From positions 124,001-188,000 of the forward strand of contig NZ_QOIL01000001.1 in assembly GCF_003323745.1 (NCBI RefSeq): DNA of 64,000 bases, given 5' to 3'. Shown one piece after another: positions 30,284 to 39,600 of this stretch. Under the pieces are notes generated by a model that searched no databases, was not told the DNA's origin, and saw nothing but the letters and a program-made list of their open reading frames with translations. How positions within the stretch are numbered: the stretch's first letter is position 1; the number at the start of each line of letters is the position of its first letter. The DNA is from Sphaerisporangium album. GTDB lineage: Bacteria; Actinomycetota; Actinomycetes; Streptosporangiales; Streptosporangiaceae. A program made the position numbers and the translations under genes.

Positions 30284-33200
30284 ATGGCTGATTCGTTTGT
30301 GCATCTGCACGTTCACACCGAGTACTCCATGCTCGACGGAGCGGCGCGCCTGAAGCAGATGTTCAAACAGGTCGGCGATCTGGGCATGCCCGCCATCGCG
30401 ATCACCGACCACGGCAACATGCACGGCGCCTACGACTTCTACAAGCAGGCGACCGGCGCCGGCATCAAGCCGATCCTCGGCATCGAGGCCTACGTCGCGC
30501 CCGAGTCGCGGCTGCACAAGAAGCCCGTCCTGTGGGGCGAGCCGCACCAGAAGAGCGACGACGTCTCGGCGGGTGGCTACTACACCCACATGACCATCTG
30601 GGCGCGCAACGCCAGGGGCCTCGGCAACCTGATGAAGCTCTCCTCGCGCGCCTACACCGAGGGCTTCGTGCGCAAGTGGGCGCGCATGGACGCGGAGCTG
30701 CTCGCCGAGCACTCCGAGGGCCTCATGGCCACCACGGGCTGCCCGTCGGGCGAGGTGCAGACGCGCCTGCGCCTCGGCCAGTACGACCAGGCGGTCGCGG
30801 CGGCGGCCCGCTATCAGGAGCTCTTCGGCAAGGAGAACTACTTCCTGGAGATCATGGACCACGGGCTCGACATCGAGCGCCGCGTCCGCGACGGGCTCAC
30901 CCGCATCTCCAAGGAGCTCGGCATCCCGCCGCTGGTCACCAACGACTCGCACTACACCTACGAGTCCGACTCCAAGTCCCACGACGCGCTCCTGTGCATC
31001 CAGACGGGCAAGCAGCTCTCCGACCCCGACCGGTTCCGGTTCGACGGCAGCGGCTACTACATCAAAACGGCCGACGAGATGCGCGCGGTCGACTCCTCCG
31101 AGCTGTGGGCCGAGGGCTGCCGCAACACGCTGCTGGTCGCCGAGCGGGTCGACCCGGAGGGCATGTTCGGCTTCAAGAACCTGATGCCGACCTACCCGGT
31201 GCCCGACGGCCACACCGAAGAGAGCTGGTTCCGCGAGGAGATCGCCCGGGGCATGGCGCGCCGCTTCCCCGACGGCGTCGACGAGGAGCACCAGCGCCAG
31301 ATCGAGTATGAGATGTCCGTCATCCTCCAGATGGGCTTCCCCTCGTACTTCCTCGTCGTCGCCGACTTCATCATGTGGGCGAAGAACAACGGCATCCGCG
31401 TCGGCCCCGGCCGTGGATCGGCCGCGGGCTCGCTGGCGGCGTACGCGCTCGGCATCACCGACCTCGACCCGCTCCCGCACGGCCTGATCTTCGAGCGGTT
31501 CCTGAACCCCGACCGCGTCTCCATGCCGGACGTCGACATCGACTTCGACGAACGCCGGCGGGCCGACGTGATCCGCTACGTCACCGAGAAGTACGGCGCC
31601 GACAAGGTCGCCATGATCGCCACCTTCGGCACCATCAAGGCGAAAGCGGCCATCAAGGACGCCGCCCGCGTCCTCGGCTATCCGTACGCCCTCGGCGACA
31701 AGGTGTCCAAGGCGTTCCCGCCCGCGGTGATGGGCAAGGACATCCCGCTGTCCGGCATCTTCGAGAGCGACCACCCGCGCTACAACGAGGCCGGCGAGCT
31801 GCGCAAGCTGTACGAGGAGGACGTCGACGTCAAGGCGGCGATCGACCTCGGCAGGGGCCTCGAGGGGCTGATCCGGCAGACCGGCGTCCACGCCGCCGGC
31901 GTCATCATGTCGTCGGAGGTGCTGACCGACTACATCCCGATCATGCGCCGCGACTCCGACGGCGCGATCATCACGCAGTTCGACTACCCGACCTGCGAGA
32001 CGCTCGGCCTGCTGAAGATGGACTTCCTGGGCCTGCGCAACCTCACGATCATCGACGACTGCCTGAAGATGATCGAGTCCAACACCGGGTCCATGATCGA
32101 CCTGCTCCGGCTTCCGCTGGACGACCCGAAGACGTACGAGCTGCTCGGGCGGGGCGACACCCTGGGAGTGTTCCAGCTCGATGGCGGCGGCATGCGCTCG
32201 CTGCTGCGGCTGATGAAGCCCGACAACTTCGAGGACATCTCCGCCGTCGGCGCGCTGTACCGGCCCGGCCCCATGGGCGCGAACTCCCACACCAACTACG
32301 CGCTGCGCAAGAACGGCCAGCAGGAGATCGCGCCCATCCACGAGGAGTTCCGCGAGTCCCTGGCCGAGATCCTGGGCACCACCTACGGCCTGATCGTCTA
32401 CCAGGAGCAGGTCATGGCCATCGCGCAGAAGGTCGCCGGGTTCTCGCTCGGCAAAGCGGACCTTCTGCGCCGCGCGATGGGCAAGAAGAAGAAGGCCGAG
32501 CTGGACAAACAGTTCGAGTCCTTCGAGAAGGGCATGAAGGACAACGGCTACTCGGCCGCGGCGGTCAAGACGCTGTGGGACATCCTGCTCCCCTTCTCCG
32601 ACTACGCCTTCAACAAGGCGCACAGCGCCGCGTACGGCCTGGTCTCCTACTGGACCGCCTACCTCAAGGCCAACTACCCGGCCGAGTACATGGCCGCCCT
32701 GCTCACCTCGGTCAAGGACGACAAGGACAAGTCGGCCCTCTACCTCAACGAGTGCCGCCGCATGGGCATCAAGGTGCTCCTGCCGGACGTCAACGACTCC
32801 GACTTCGACTTCACGCCGCGCGGCACCGACATCCGCTTCGGCCTGTCGGCGATCCGCAACGTCGGCGGCAACGTCGTCGACGGCATCATCTCCGCGCGCC
32901 GCGAGAAGGGCCGCTTCGCCGACTTCAAGGACTTCCTGCGCAAGGTGCCCGCGCTGGTCTGCAACAAGCGGGTCATCGAGTCGCTGATCAAGGCGGGCGC
33001 GTTCGACTCGCTCGGCCACGTCCGCAAGGGCCTGGTAATGGTGCACGAGCAGGCCGTCGACGCGATCATCGACATCAAGAAGAACGAGGCCATCGGCCAG
33101 GACTCGCTGTTCGGCGCGATCGAGGGCGCCGAGGACCAGACGTTCGACGTGCAGATCCCGGCGGGGGAGTGGGACAAGTCCACCCTGCTGGTGTTCGAGC

Positions 33201-33805
33201 GCGAGATGCTCGGCCTGTACGTCTCCGACCACCCGCTGTTCGGCGTCGAGCACATCCTGTCCGCCGGGGCCGACTGCTCGATCGCGGCCCTCCAGGACGA
33301 ACAGCGCCCGGACGGCCAGGTGGTCACGGTCGGCGGCATCCTCACCGGCCTCCAGCGCAAGGTCACCAAGAAGGGCGACACCTGGGTCCTCACCACCCTG
33401 GAGGACCTGGAAGGCGCCATCGAGGTCATGATCTTCCCGTCGGCCTACCAGCTCTGCGCGACCGTCCTCGCCGAGGACGCGATCGTCTTCGTCAAGGGCA
33501 GGCTCGACAAGCGCGAGGACGTCGCGAAGATCGTCGCGATGGAGGTCACCCAGCCCGACCTCACCCAGGAGGCCGGCGGCCCGCTCGTGGTCAGCCTCGC
33601 CCTCACCCGCTGCACGCCCCCCGTGATCGCCGGCCTGAAGGAGGTCCTCACCACCCACCGAGGCACCACCGAGGTGCACCTCCAGCTGCACAACGGCCCC
33701 AAGACCACCATCATGCGCCTGGACGACCGCCTCCGGGTCACCCCGTCCCCGGCCCTGATGGGCGACCTGAAACAACTCCTCGGCCCCGCCTGCGTGGGCG
33801 CCTGA
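30284..33805 (+). CDS. dnaE: DNA polymerase III alpha subunit
   Basis: 1173 aa, normal length for actinobacterial DnaE1. N-terminal PHP domain FVHLHVHTEYSMLDGAARL with further His residues (DHGNMHGAYDF). The polymerase active site is PDVDIDFDERRRADVI with FGTIKAKAAIKDAARVLG; RPGPMGANSHTNY and VYQEQVMAIAQKVAGFS are conserved palm/fingers motifs. A C-terminal OB-fold (VVTVGGILTGLQRKVTKKGD) binds template. Replicative polymerase of the chromosome. Start ATG 30284 follows GAGGGGAGAGGGA. Confidence 0.98.
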   Translation: MADSFVHLHVHTEYSMLDGAARLKQMFKQVGDLGMPAIAITDHGNMHGAYDFYKQATGAGIKPILGIEAYVAPESRLHKKPVLWGEPHQKSDDVSAGGYYTHMTIWARNARGLGNLMKLSSRAYTEGFVRKWARMDAELLAEHSEGLMATTGCPSGEVQTRLRLGQYDQAVAAAARYQELFGKENYFLEIMDHGLDIERRVRDGLTRISKELGIPPLVTNDSHYTYESDSKSHDALLCIQTGKQLSDPDRFRFDGSGYYIKTADEMRAVDSSELWAEGCRNTLLVAERVDPEGMFGFKNLMPTYPVPDGHTEESWFREEIARGMARRFPDGVDEEHQRQIEYEMSVILQMGFPSYFLVVADFIMWAKNNGIRVGPGRGSAAGSLAAYALGITDLDPLPHGLIFERFLNPDRVSMPDVDIDFDERRRADVIRYVTEKYGADKVAMIATFGTIKAKAAIKDAARVLGYPYALGDKVSKAFPPAVMGKDIPLSGIFESDHPRYNEAGELRKLYEEDVDVKAAIDLGRGLEGLIRQTGVHAAGVIMSSEVLTDYIPIMRRDSDGAIITQFDYPTCETLGLLKMDFLGLRNLTIIDDCLKMIESNTGSMIDLLRLPLDDPKTYELLGRGDTLGVFQLDGGGMRSLLRLMKPDNFEDISAVGALYRPGPMGANSHTNYALRKNGQQEIAPIHEEFRESLAEILGTTYGLIVYQEQVMAIAQKVAGFSLGKADLLRRAMGKKKKAELDKQFESFEKGMKDNGYSAAAVKTLWDILLPFSDYAFNKAHSAAYGLVSYWTAYLKANYPAEYMAALLTSVKDDKDKSALYLNECRRMGIKVLLPDVNDSDFDFTPRGTDIRFGLSAIRNVGGNVVDGIISARREKGRFADFKDFLRKVPALVCNKRVIESLIKAGAFDSLGHVRKGLVMVHEQAVDAIIDIKKNEAIGQDSLFGAIEGAEDQTFDVQIPAGEWDKSTLLVFEREMLGLYVSDHPLFGVEHILSAGADCSIAALQDEQRPDGQVVTVGGILTGLQRKVTKKGDTWVLTTLEDLEGAIEVMIFPSAYQLCATVLAEDAIVFVKGRLDKREDVAKIVAMEVTQPDLTQEAGGPLVVSLALTRCTPPVIAGLKEVLTTHRGTTEVHLQLHNGPKTTIMRLDDRLRVTPSPALMGDLKQLLGPACVGA

Positions 33806-33895
33806 CGGGTGCGGTCCGGCCGGCGGGCGATTCTGTCGGTGGCGGCGGCTAGCGTGTTCGGGACACAGGAGCCCGGCGCGAGCCAAGGGGAGATC

Positions 33896-34456
33896 ATGAC
33901 CACACTGGAGAGTCGGCCGAACACGGCCCTGCTCGTCGTCGACGTGCAGAAGGGCGTCGTCGCGCAGGCGTACGAGCGTGACGTGGTCGTCGCGAACATC
34001 GGTGCCCTCGTCGAGAAGGCTCGGGCGGAAGGGGTCCCCGTCGTCTGGGTGCAGCACTCGGACGAGCACCTGGTGCGGGGCGGCGACGAGTGGCGGATCA
34101 CCCCCGAGCTGAGGCCGGGCGACGCCGAGCCACTGGTCGAGAAGAACTACGGCGACTCCTTCGAGGACACGACCCTGGAGACCGTGCTGTCGGGCCTCGG
34201 CGTCGGGCGGCTCATCGTGGTCGGCGCGGAGACGGACGCGTGCGTCCGCTCCACGCTCCACGGCGCGCTCGTCCGGGGGTACGACGCGACCCTGGTCAGC
34301 GACGCCCACACAACGAACGACCAGACGGAATGGGGCGCGCCCCCGCCGGACCAGGTCATCGCCCACACGAACCTGTACTGGACCTACCAGACGGCTCCCG
34401 GCCGCACGGCCGGCACGGTCGAGACCAAGAACGTCGACTTCCGCGTCACGTCCTGA
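33896..34456 (+). CDS. Isochorismatase-family cysteine hydrolase
   Basis: 186 aa. The catalytic triad of the family is visible: Asp in TALLVVDVQKGVV, Lys in PLVEKNYGDSFEDT and Cys in VVGAETDACVRSTLHGALVRGYD. Members hydrolyse isochorismate, nicotinamide or other amide/enol-ether substrates; the motif pattern does not identify which. ATG 33896 follows AAGGGGAGATC. Stands alone after dnaE, convergent with the VOC gene. Confidence 0.88.
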   Translation: MTTLESRPNTALLVVDVQKGVVAQAYERDVVVANIGALVEKARAEGVPVVWVQHSDEHLVRGGDEWRITPELRPGDAEPLVEKNYGDSFEDTTLETVLSGLGVGRLIVVGAETDACVRSTLHGALVRGYDATLVSDAHTTNDQTEWGAPPPDQVIAHTNLYWTYQTAPGRTAGTVETKNVDFRVTS

Positions 34457-34526
34457 AGCGAGCGGTCATCGACCGCGCCCCCGAGCCCGAACGAGACGGA
34501 GTCGCTGCCCGGAGCGATTGTGCGTA

Positions 34527-35276
34527 TCACCGGCTACCCGGGATCCGGTCGCGCTGTTTCGGCGGCAACACACAGAACTCATGACCATCGGGATCGGCCA
34601 TGACCACCCAGTCGGCCTCGCCCTGGCCGATGTCGATGCGTGTCGCCCCGAGGGAGACCAGACGGTCGACCTCCGCCTGCTGATCACCATGGGCGGGGGG
34701 AGCGAGGTCGAAATGCAGCCGGTACTTGCCGGTCTTCGGCCTCAGCGGCGGACCACCCCAGGTGATCTTCGGACCGCCGTGCGGCGAGCGGATCGCGGTC
34801 TCCTGGTCCTGATCCCAGACCAGCGGCCAGCCCAGCGCTTCGCTCCAGAAGTACCCGGCCTCCTGTGAACCGTCGCCCGCGAGCGCTCCGATGAATCCGC
34901 AGTCGGCCAGGAAGTTGTTGCCCGGCTCGATGACGCAGAACTCGTTGTCTTCGGGATCTGCGAGCACGACATGACGCTCCTCCGGGCGTTGACCGATGTC
35001 GATGTGCCGGGCGCCGAGTTCGAGCGACCTCGCCACCGTTCGCCGCTGGTCTTCGAGGGACGTGCTCGTCAGATCGAAGTGCATCTGGTTCTGGCCGACC
35101 TTCTGCTCATGAGTCTGAAGAAACCGGATCCGAAACCCGGTGTCATCGCTCGGCAGGAGCGCGATGCCGTCTTGGGAATTGTCGGCCATCTCCCAGCCCA
35201 GGACGCCGGCCCAGAAACGCGCGAGACGGAGCGGGTCGTTCGCATCGAAGCAGAGCGCGTGGAGGTGACTGGTCAT
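34527..35276 (-). CDS. Two-domain VOC (glyoxalase/bleomycin-resistance-like) protein
   Basis: 249 aa; ATG 35276 (MTSHLHALCFDANDPLRLARFWAGVLGW). Two tandem VOC repeats each open with a His/aromatic strand and close with VVLADPEDNEFCVIEPG and VVMADPDGHEFCVLPPK; the His and terminal Glu fit metal binding. Each half folds with the other into one metal or ligand cup. Actual substrate (dioxygenase, glyoxalase or antibiotic sequestration) is unknown. Confidence 0.85.
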   Translation of the reverse strand: MTSHLHALCFDANDPLRLARFWAGVLGWEMADNSQDGIALLPSDDTGFRIRFLQTHEQKVGQNQMHFDLTSTSLEDQRRTVARSLELGARHIDIGQRPEERHVVLADPEDNEFCVIEPGNNFLADCGFIGALAGDGSQEAGYFWSEALGWPLVWDQDQETAIRSPHGGPKITWGGPPLRPKTGKYRLHFDLAPPAHGDQQAEVDRLVSLGATRIDIGQGEADWVVMADPDGHEFCVLPPKQRDRIPGSR

Positions 35277-35509
35277 TCCGCTCCGCACCTCCGATCTTCC
35301 GGCTCAAAGCCGCGGACAGGGCACCCTTCGCGCCCATGGACAAAGAACGCTAGGCGGTCGGGGACCCGTCACGCAAAGGAATTAGTCAGAGGCGACATTC
35401 GCACGCGCGATCGTGTGCGTGTCACCGGCCGAGACCTGTCGGCGAACGCCACCGGCGAGAAAGATCTCGCCGGTGGCAGGGTGGGCGTACGCGAATGGTG
35501 GCGCCTCTT

Positions 35510-36040
35510 CTACAACTTGCGGATCGAGATGGCGTTGTTGCCGAGGCCGCCCGACCGCGGGTAGATGCACAGGTAGGACTGGACGACGGCGACGGTGGTC
35601 CAGCCCGGCGGGGACGACTGGAGGCCGCAGATGATCGCGGTGGATCCCGAGGGGCGCCCGTTGAGGTTGGTCAGCGTGTGCTGGTCGTTGAAGATGCCGT
35701 TGGGCGTCTTCGTCATCTCACAGGAGAACGAGTACGAGAACGAGGTGGCGTAGAAGCCGGCGGGGGGCGGGGTGATGCAGGCGGTCACCGTACCGCCCGA
35801 GGGAGTGTCGGTGACGTCCTTGATGGTCTTGGCGTTGTAGTAGACGGAGCCCGGCGTGCCGCAGGTGTACCAGTCGAAGTACGCGGTCTGCACCCAGCCG
35901 GTGGGTGTCGTGGCGCTCTGGCAGACGGTCTGGCTCACGCCGAGCAGACGCGCCGGAGACGCTTGGGCGGCGGTCGCCGCCGTCGCCGAGACGGCCAGGA
36001 AGGCGGCCACCCCCAGGACGAATGTGGTCGGCAGTCTCAT
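35510..36040 (-). CDS. Secreted protein of unknown function
   Basis: 176 aa. MRLPTTFVLGVAAFLAVSATAATAAQASPA is a clear Sec signal peptide with an AxA cleavage site near residue 27. The mature part is Tyr/Thr-rich with six Cys residues (TVCQSA, WYTCG, TACITP, FSCEMT, IICGLQ, YLCIYP), probably three disulfides in a small beta-rich domain. ATG 36040 has GAGGAG upstream. No family recognised. Exported, perhaps to the cell surface. Confidence 0.75.
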   Translation of the reverse strand: MRLPTTFVLGVAAFLAVSATAATAAQASPARLLGVSQTVCQSATTPTGWVQTAYFDWYTCGTPGSVYYNAKTIKDVTDTPSGGTVTACITPPPAGFYATSFSYSFSCEMTKTPNGIFNDQHTLTNLNGRPSGSTAIICGLQSSPPGWTTVAVVQSYLCIYPRSGGLGNNAISIRKL

Positions 36041-36598
36041 GTGCCACTCCTCGTGGAATCGGGCAGCAGAGAGGTCAGGTTTCCGGGCCTGGGAACCTGA
36101 CCGATCGCGATCGCCTGAATGATGGCAGTGCCCGCGGCACGCGAGAACGGCCGTCCCGGACCCAACGCGCATTCCTCTGGGGCCATGCGACGCCCGGACG
36201 TAGGGGTTGCGCTTTATGGCCCGTCACCTGCGCGGATACGGTCATCGAGCATCGGCTCCCGGCAGGCGAGCCGGCCGCGTGGCTGCGGCCGGGCACGTTG
36301 CTCCCGGCCGGTCGGCCGGACGCGGACCCGAACCCCGGCCGGCGATTCACGACCTTCGCGGGCCGGAAGCGTAAACCAAAAGCAGGGGCATGCGCGTCAT
36401 TCTTCAGGAACGAATGTTCAGTCATCCTTTCCGTACGTGCCGGGCGAAGGGTGCACTCGGCCCGGAGGGTTCGAGACGATCACTTTCGCCATTGTCGATC
36501 GCGCGCGCTCGATTTCTCACCACCGGGCCGGGTGGCGGCGGAAGAAACGTTGACGAGGCCGGGGCCGATACCCAAGGGATATCCGAGGGGGGATTCAC
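36041..36598. other. 558-bp region without a supported gene
   Basis: Lies between divergent genes at 36040 (minus) and 36599 (plus). Open frames exist on both strands but show no family similarity, no good start sites and overlapping contradictory frames. A slightly less GC-rich stretch around 36370-36430 may carry a promoter; nothing definite is seen. Confidence 0.4.
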
Positions 36599-37843
36599 AT
36601 GGCCATCGAGCTGGCGATCGCTCTGGGGGTCATCGTGGCGCGGACGGCCGTCGCCGAGCTGATCCGCGGCGTTCACATGAGCAATGACGACTGGGCGGGT
36701 GTGGCGGGCCAGGTGGTGGACGCGCTCGTCACCACCGCGACCGGGCAGCAGTCCGGATTCCAGCAGATGGGCCAGAGACTGGACCAGTTCGGGCACCAGA
36801 TCGACCAGCTCGGGCGGCGGATCGACGCCCTTCCCGCCCGGGAGTTCGACAATCACATGGCAGCGGGCCGCAGATATGTGCGCGATTTCCCCGACTTGTG
36901 GCGCACCCCGCAGGACCGCCGCGAGCTGATCCGCGACGCCCGCCACGAATTCGTCCGCGCCTTCGGCGTCGCCGAGCGAATGAAGGACGCCCACCGGCAG
37001 GCGGTGGCCGACGTCGCGATCGCCGGCTGCTGGTTATGGGTGCCCTCGCTGAACGACGTGACCAAGACCGTGGGGGCGGCCCGCCGGATCCTGGAAAAGG
37101 AGATCCTTTTCGGCACGGCCCCCCTCGCGGCCTCGTACAAGGACGTGCTTTCCCTGTGCAAGGCGCTGGGGGAACGGCCGGCCTCGACGGGCGTTCCCAT
37201 CATTCCCAGAAGCGGGCAGGCGCCGACCCCCGGGGCGCGTCTCGCCGTCCCGGCGGTCCAGGGGCACTGGATCGGCTGCGTGGACGTCGAGGTGAACGTG
37301 GAGGCCGTGACGTCCCCGAGCCCGCCCGCCGCCACCCCGCCCGCCCGGCGCCCCGGCGAAGAGTTCGGCCTGCCGGCGACCATGTTCCCACGTACGCGTC
37401 GCCCGGCTCTACCGCCCGAGCGGTTGCTGCCCCGGACGCCCGGTCGGCGTCCGCTCTGGGGGACGGCGTCCGGCGGGACGGTGAAGTTCCACGTCCGCAA
37501 CAACAGCGCCGGGTGGATCTCCGTGTCACTGACGCAGGCCGCGGTGATCGTCGAGCTTCCCGTGAACAACACCTTGCCCGGCGAGAACCGGGTGGGCCCC
37601 GGCAAGACCGGTACGTTCGCGCTGACGCGCCCGAGCCTCGCGACGCCGGGCCAGGCCATCCCGGCGAAGCCCCGGGTGGGTTTCGTCCTCCCGCGCCCAC
37701 CCCGGCAGGCCGCCCCCGGCACGCCCGCGCTCGGCCGCCAGACCCCCAACCCGGCACTTCCGGCGATCCGCCGAACACCCGCGCGCAAACCCCAGGCCCC
37801 GATCATCCCATTCCCGCCCGTCAACCCATTCGGAAACCGCTGA
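36599..37843 (+). CDS. Hypothetical protein with N-terminal hydrophobic helix, coiled coil and Pro-rich tail
   Basis: 414 aa. A hydrophobic helix (AIELAIALGVIVARTAVAELI) is followed by a heptad-like coiled coil (QQMGQRLDQFGHQIDQLGRRIDAL), a helical region of about 110 residues (RRYVRDFPDLWRTPQDRRELIRDARHEFVRAFGVAERM), and a beta-like domain (GTVKFHVRNNSAGWISVSLTQAAVIVELP). The last 90 residues are Pro/Arg-rich. Start follows a purine-rich GAGGGGGG. No family recognised; membrane association is possible. Confidence 0.65.
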   Translation: MAIELAIALGVIVARTAVAELIRGVHMSNDDWAGVAGQVVDALVTTATGQQSGFQQMGQRLDQFGHQIDQLGRRIDALPAREFDNHMAAGRRYVRDFPDLWRTPQDRRELIRDARHEFVRAFGVAERMKDAHRQAVADVAIAGCWLWVPSLNDVTKTVGAARRILEKEILFGTAPLAASYKDVLSLCKALGERPASTGVPIIPRSGQAPTPGARLAVPAVQGHWIGCVDVEVNVEAVTSPSPPAATPPARRPGEEFGLPATMFPRTRRPALPPERLLPRTPGRRPLWGTASGGTVKFHVRNNSAGWISVSLTQAAVIVELPVNNTLPGENRVGPGKTGTFALTRPSLATPGQAIPAKPRVGFVLPRPPRQAAPGTPALGRQTPNPALPAIRRTPARKPQAPIIPFPPVNPFGNR

Positions 37844-38139
37844 CCTCATGACGAGGGCCCGCGCCTCGCCGGCAGGGCCGCCGTTGGGCGTCGTGGCGGG
37901 GACGGGCGGCCCGCCGCGTGTGCGGCGAGCATGCCGGCGGCCGAGCAGATCTGCCAGGGGTGCGGGACGGCCTGGCCAGGGTCCACGGTCAGATGGCGGA
38001 GCCCTTGACACTCCCGACGAACCGGGCCGACGCGTGTGGCCCGAGGTCTCAATCCGGAACGGTCGGCACAAGCTAGGCACGACAAGCTTTGGACAAGCCG
38101 GCGTGGCTAGCGTGCACCGTAGCCAAGTCGGGAGTCGCC

Positions 38140-39402
38140 ATGCCCTCTTCAGTGTCAGCCGGTCCGCGAATTCGTTCGGGCAGGAGAGACGGCGGCTCTT
38201 TCCAAATAGCATGCGGAGTATTGATCGCGTTGAGTGGCGCGCTGACAGCCTTCGTCTTCAACGCGATCTATGCGGAGGGCTGGATTGATCTGGAGGTTTA
38301 CCGGGAAGGTGGAGCGGCGGTACTGCGGCATACCTCTGTCTATAACTTGATCGTAGGTGAAAATTGGCTGAAGTTCACCTATTCGCCGTTCGCGGCGATG
38401 CTGTTCACGCCTTTCGCCTTGGTTGGAATGGAGACTGCCGTCGCCCTCTGGGTGCTGATCTCCATACTCGCCCTTGAGGTCGTAATATGGATTCTCGTCG
38501 GCCGTACCGCAGTGAAGCGCCGTGGTCGCCGGGCAACTCACACGTTGGTGGGTGTTATCGCGATACTTCCCTTGTACCCGGTGGCGCTAACGCTGTGGAA
38601 CGGGCAAGTAGGTATTATTCTGCTACTGGTGATAATTGTAGATCTGACGCACGGCAAAGAAAAGTGGCGTGGCCTGGGAACAGGCATTGCCGCCGGTATC
38701 AAACTCACCCCGCTGATATTCATCCCCTATCTTCTCGTCACGCGTCGTTTCCGGGCCGCCCTGATGGCCGGCCTTGGTTTTCTCGGCACAGTGATCCTTG
38801 GATTTCTGGTGCTGCCGGCCGATTCGCGTGACTACTGGGGTGGTGCGTTTTTCGACACGCAACGGGTGGTCACCGGGCAGGGCGCGGATTCTTTCAATCA
38901 ATCGCTTCGCGGCGTGCTTATGATCATGCCCGGCTCTTGGCCCACCGTGCCTCTCTGGCTCGCCCTGTGCGCGGTGGTCGGCACGGGTGGACTACTGGTC
39001 GCCGCATGGACCGCGAAGAAGGTGGGCGAGCTCGCCGGAATCACCGTCTGCGCCATCGTGGGGCTGCTTGTCTCACCCGTTTCTTGGCCGCACCATTGGG
39101 TCTGGTGCATACCGCTCCTGGTGCTCTGGGCACAGCGCGCTCAGCGCGTAGACGCTACGCTTGAGAAGGCGGGCGTGGGGTTCTTGTGGTTAATCTTTCT
39201 ACTGCCTGGATATATCACCCTGGCGACGGTTCAAATATATCCATCCCACGCCGGAACGTGGCTGATGTTGCTGATGGGTAGTTATGTGCTCAGCGGATTG
39301 TCGACGTTGCTGGCGCTTGCGATCTATTTTGGCCGGAGCGATTGGCGGCAAAGAAGGCGCGGGTCAGGCGACGATCTTCCGTTTTCTGTCGTCGCGGGAT
39401 AG
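38140..39402 (+). CDS. GT87-type polyprenyl-phosphate-mannose mannosyltransferase
   Basis: 420 aa integral membrane glycosyltransferase of the GT-C fold. About ten membrane helices; the first extracellular loop carries the acidic motif GWIDLEVYREGGAAV, matching the D-x-x-VY signature of alpha-(1,2)-mannosyltransferases, followed by LKFTYSPFAAMLFTPF. Later KLTPLIFIPYLL and LVSPVSWPHHWVW are typical. It should transfer mannose from polyprenyl-phosphomannose to a cell-envelope glycan. ATG 38140 is chosen because GGGAG stands 5 bp upstream; an ATG 17 codons earlier lacks a site. Somewhat less GC-rich than its neighbours. Confidence 0.87.
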   Translation: MPSSVSAGPRIRSGRRDGGSFQIACGVLIALSGALTAFVFNAIYAEGWIDLEVYREGGAAVLRHTSVYNLIVGENWLKFTYSPFAAMLFTPFALVGMETAVALWVLISILALEVVIWILVGRTAVKRRGRRATHTLVGVIAILPLYPVALTLWNGQVGIILLLVIIVDLTHGKEKWRGLGTGIAAGIKLTPLIFIPYLLVTRRFRAALMAGLGFLGTVILGFLVLPADSRDYWGGAFFDTQRVVTGQGADSFNQSLRGVLMIMPGSWPTVPLWLALCAVVGTGGLLVAAWTAKKVGELAGITVCAIVGLLVSPVSWPHHWVWCIPLLVLWAQRAQRVDATLEKAGVGFLWLIFLLPGYITLATVQIYPSHAGTWLMLLMGSYVLSGLSTLLALAIYFGRSDWRQRRRGSGDDLPFSVVAG

Positions 39403-39600
39403 CTGCTGGGCATGGCGCTCCGCTTTTGTCCGTGGCGGGCGATCGAGGCGGTGATCCTCGCCCGCAACCGGCGAGGAGACGCCTTCAACTGATCACACCA
39501 GACATCTGACCTGCGACTTCAGGATGAAACGATCTCAGTGTGGTGAGGCTGGAGACGGTGAGGGTCGCCTCCGCGCCGACCCTCGATCGTGGCGCGGCCG

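Noticed and set aside
29132-34366. A 1744-codon minus-strand open frame across dnaE
   Set aside because: No family features and an unusual Val/Gly/Asp/His composition; it is antisense to the chorismate-mutase fusion, dnaE and the isochorismatase-like gene, all well supported.
36075-36687. Several open frames on both strands between 36041 and 36687 as genes
   Set aside because: They overlap each other, lack ribosome sites and have no family pattern; left as non-coding.
37848-38288. Plus-strand frame overlapping the start of the GT87 gene
   Set aside because: It runs out of frame into a clear membrane glycosyltransferase and has no recognisable features.
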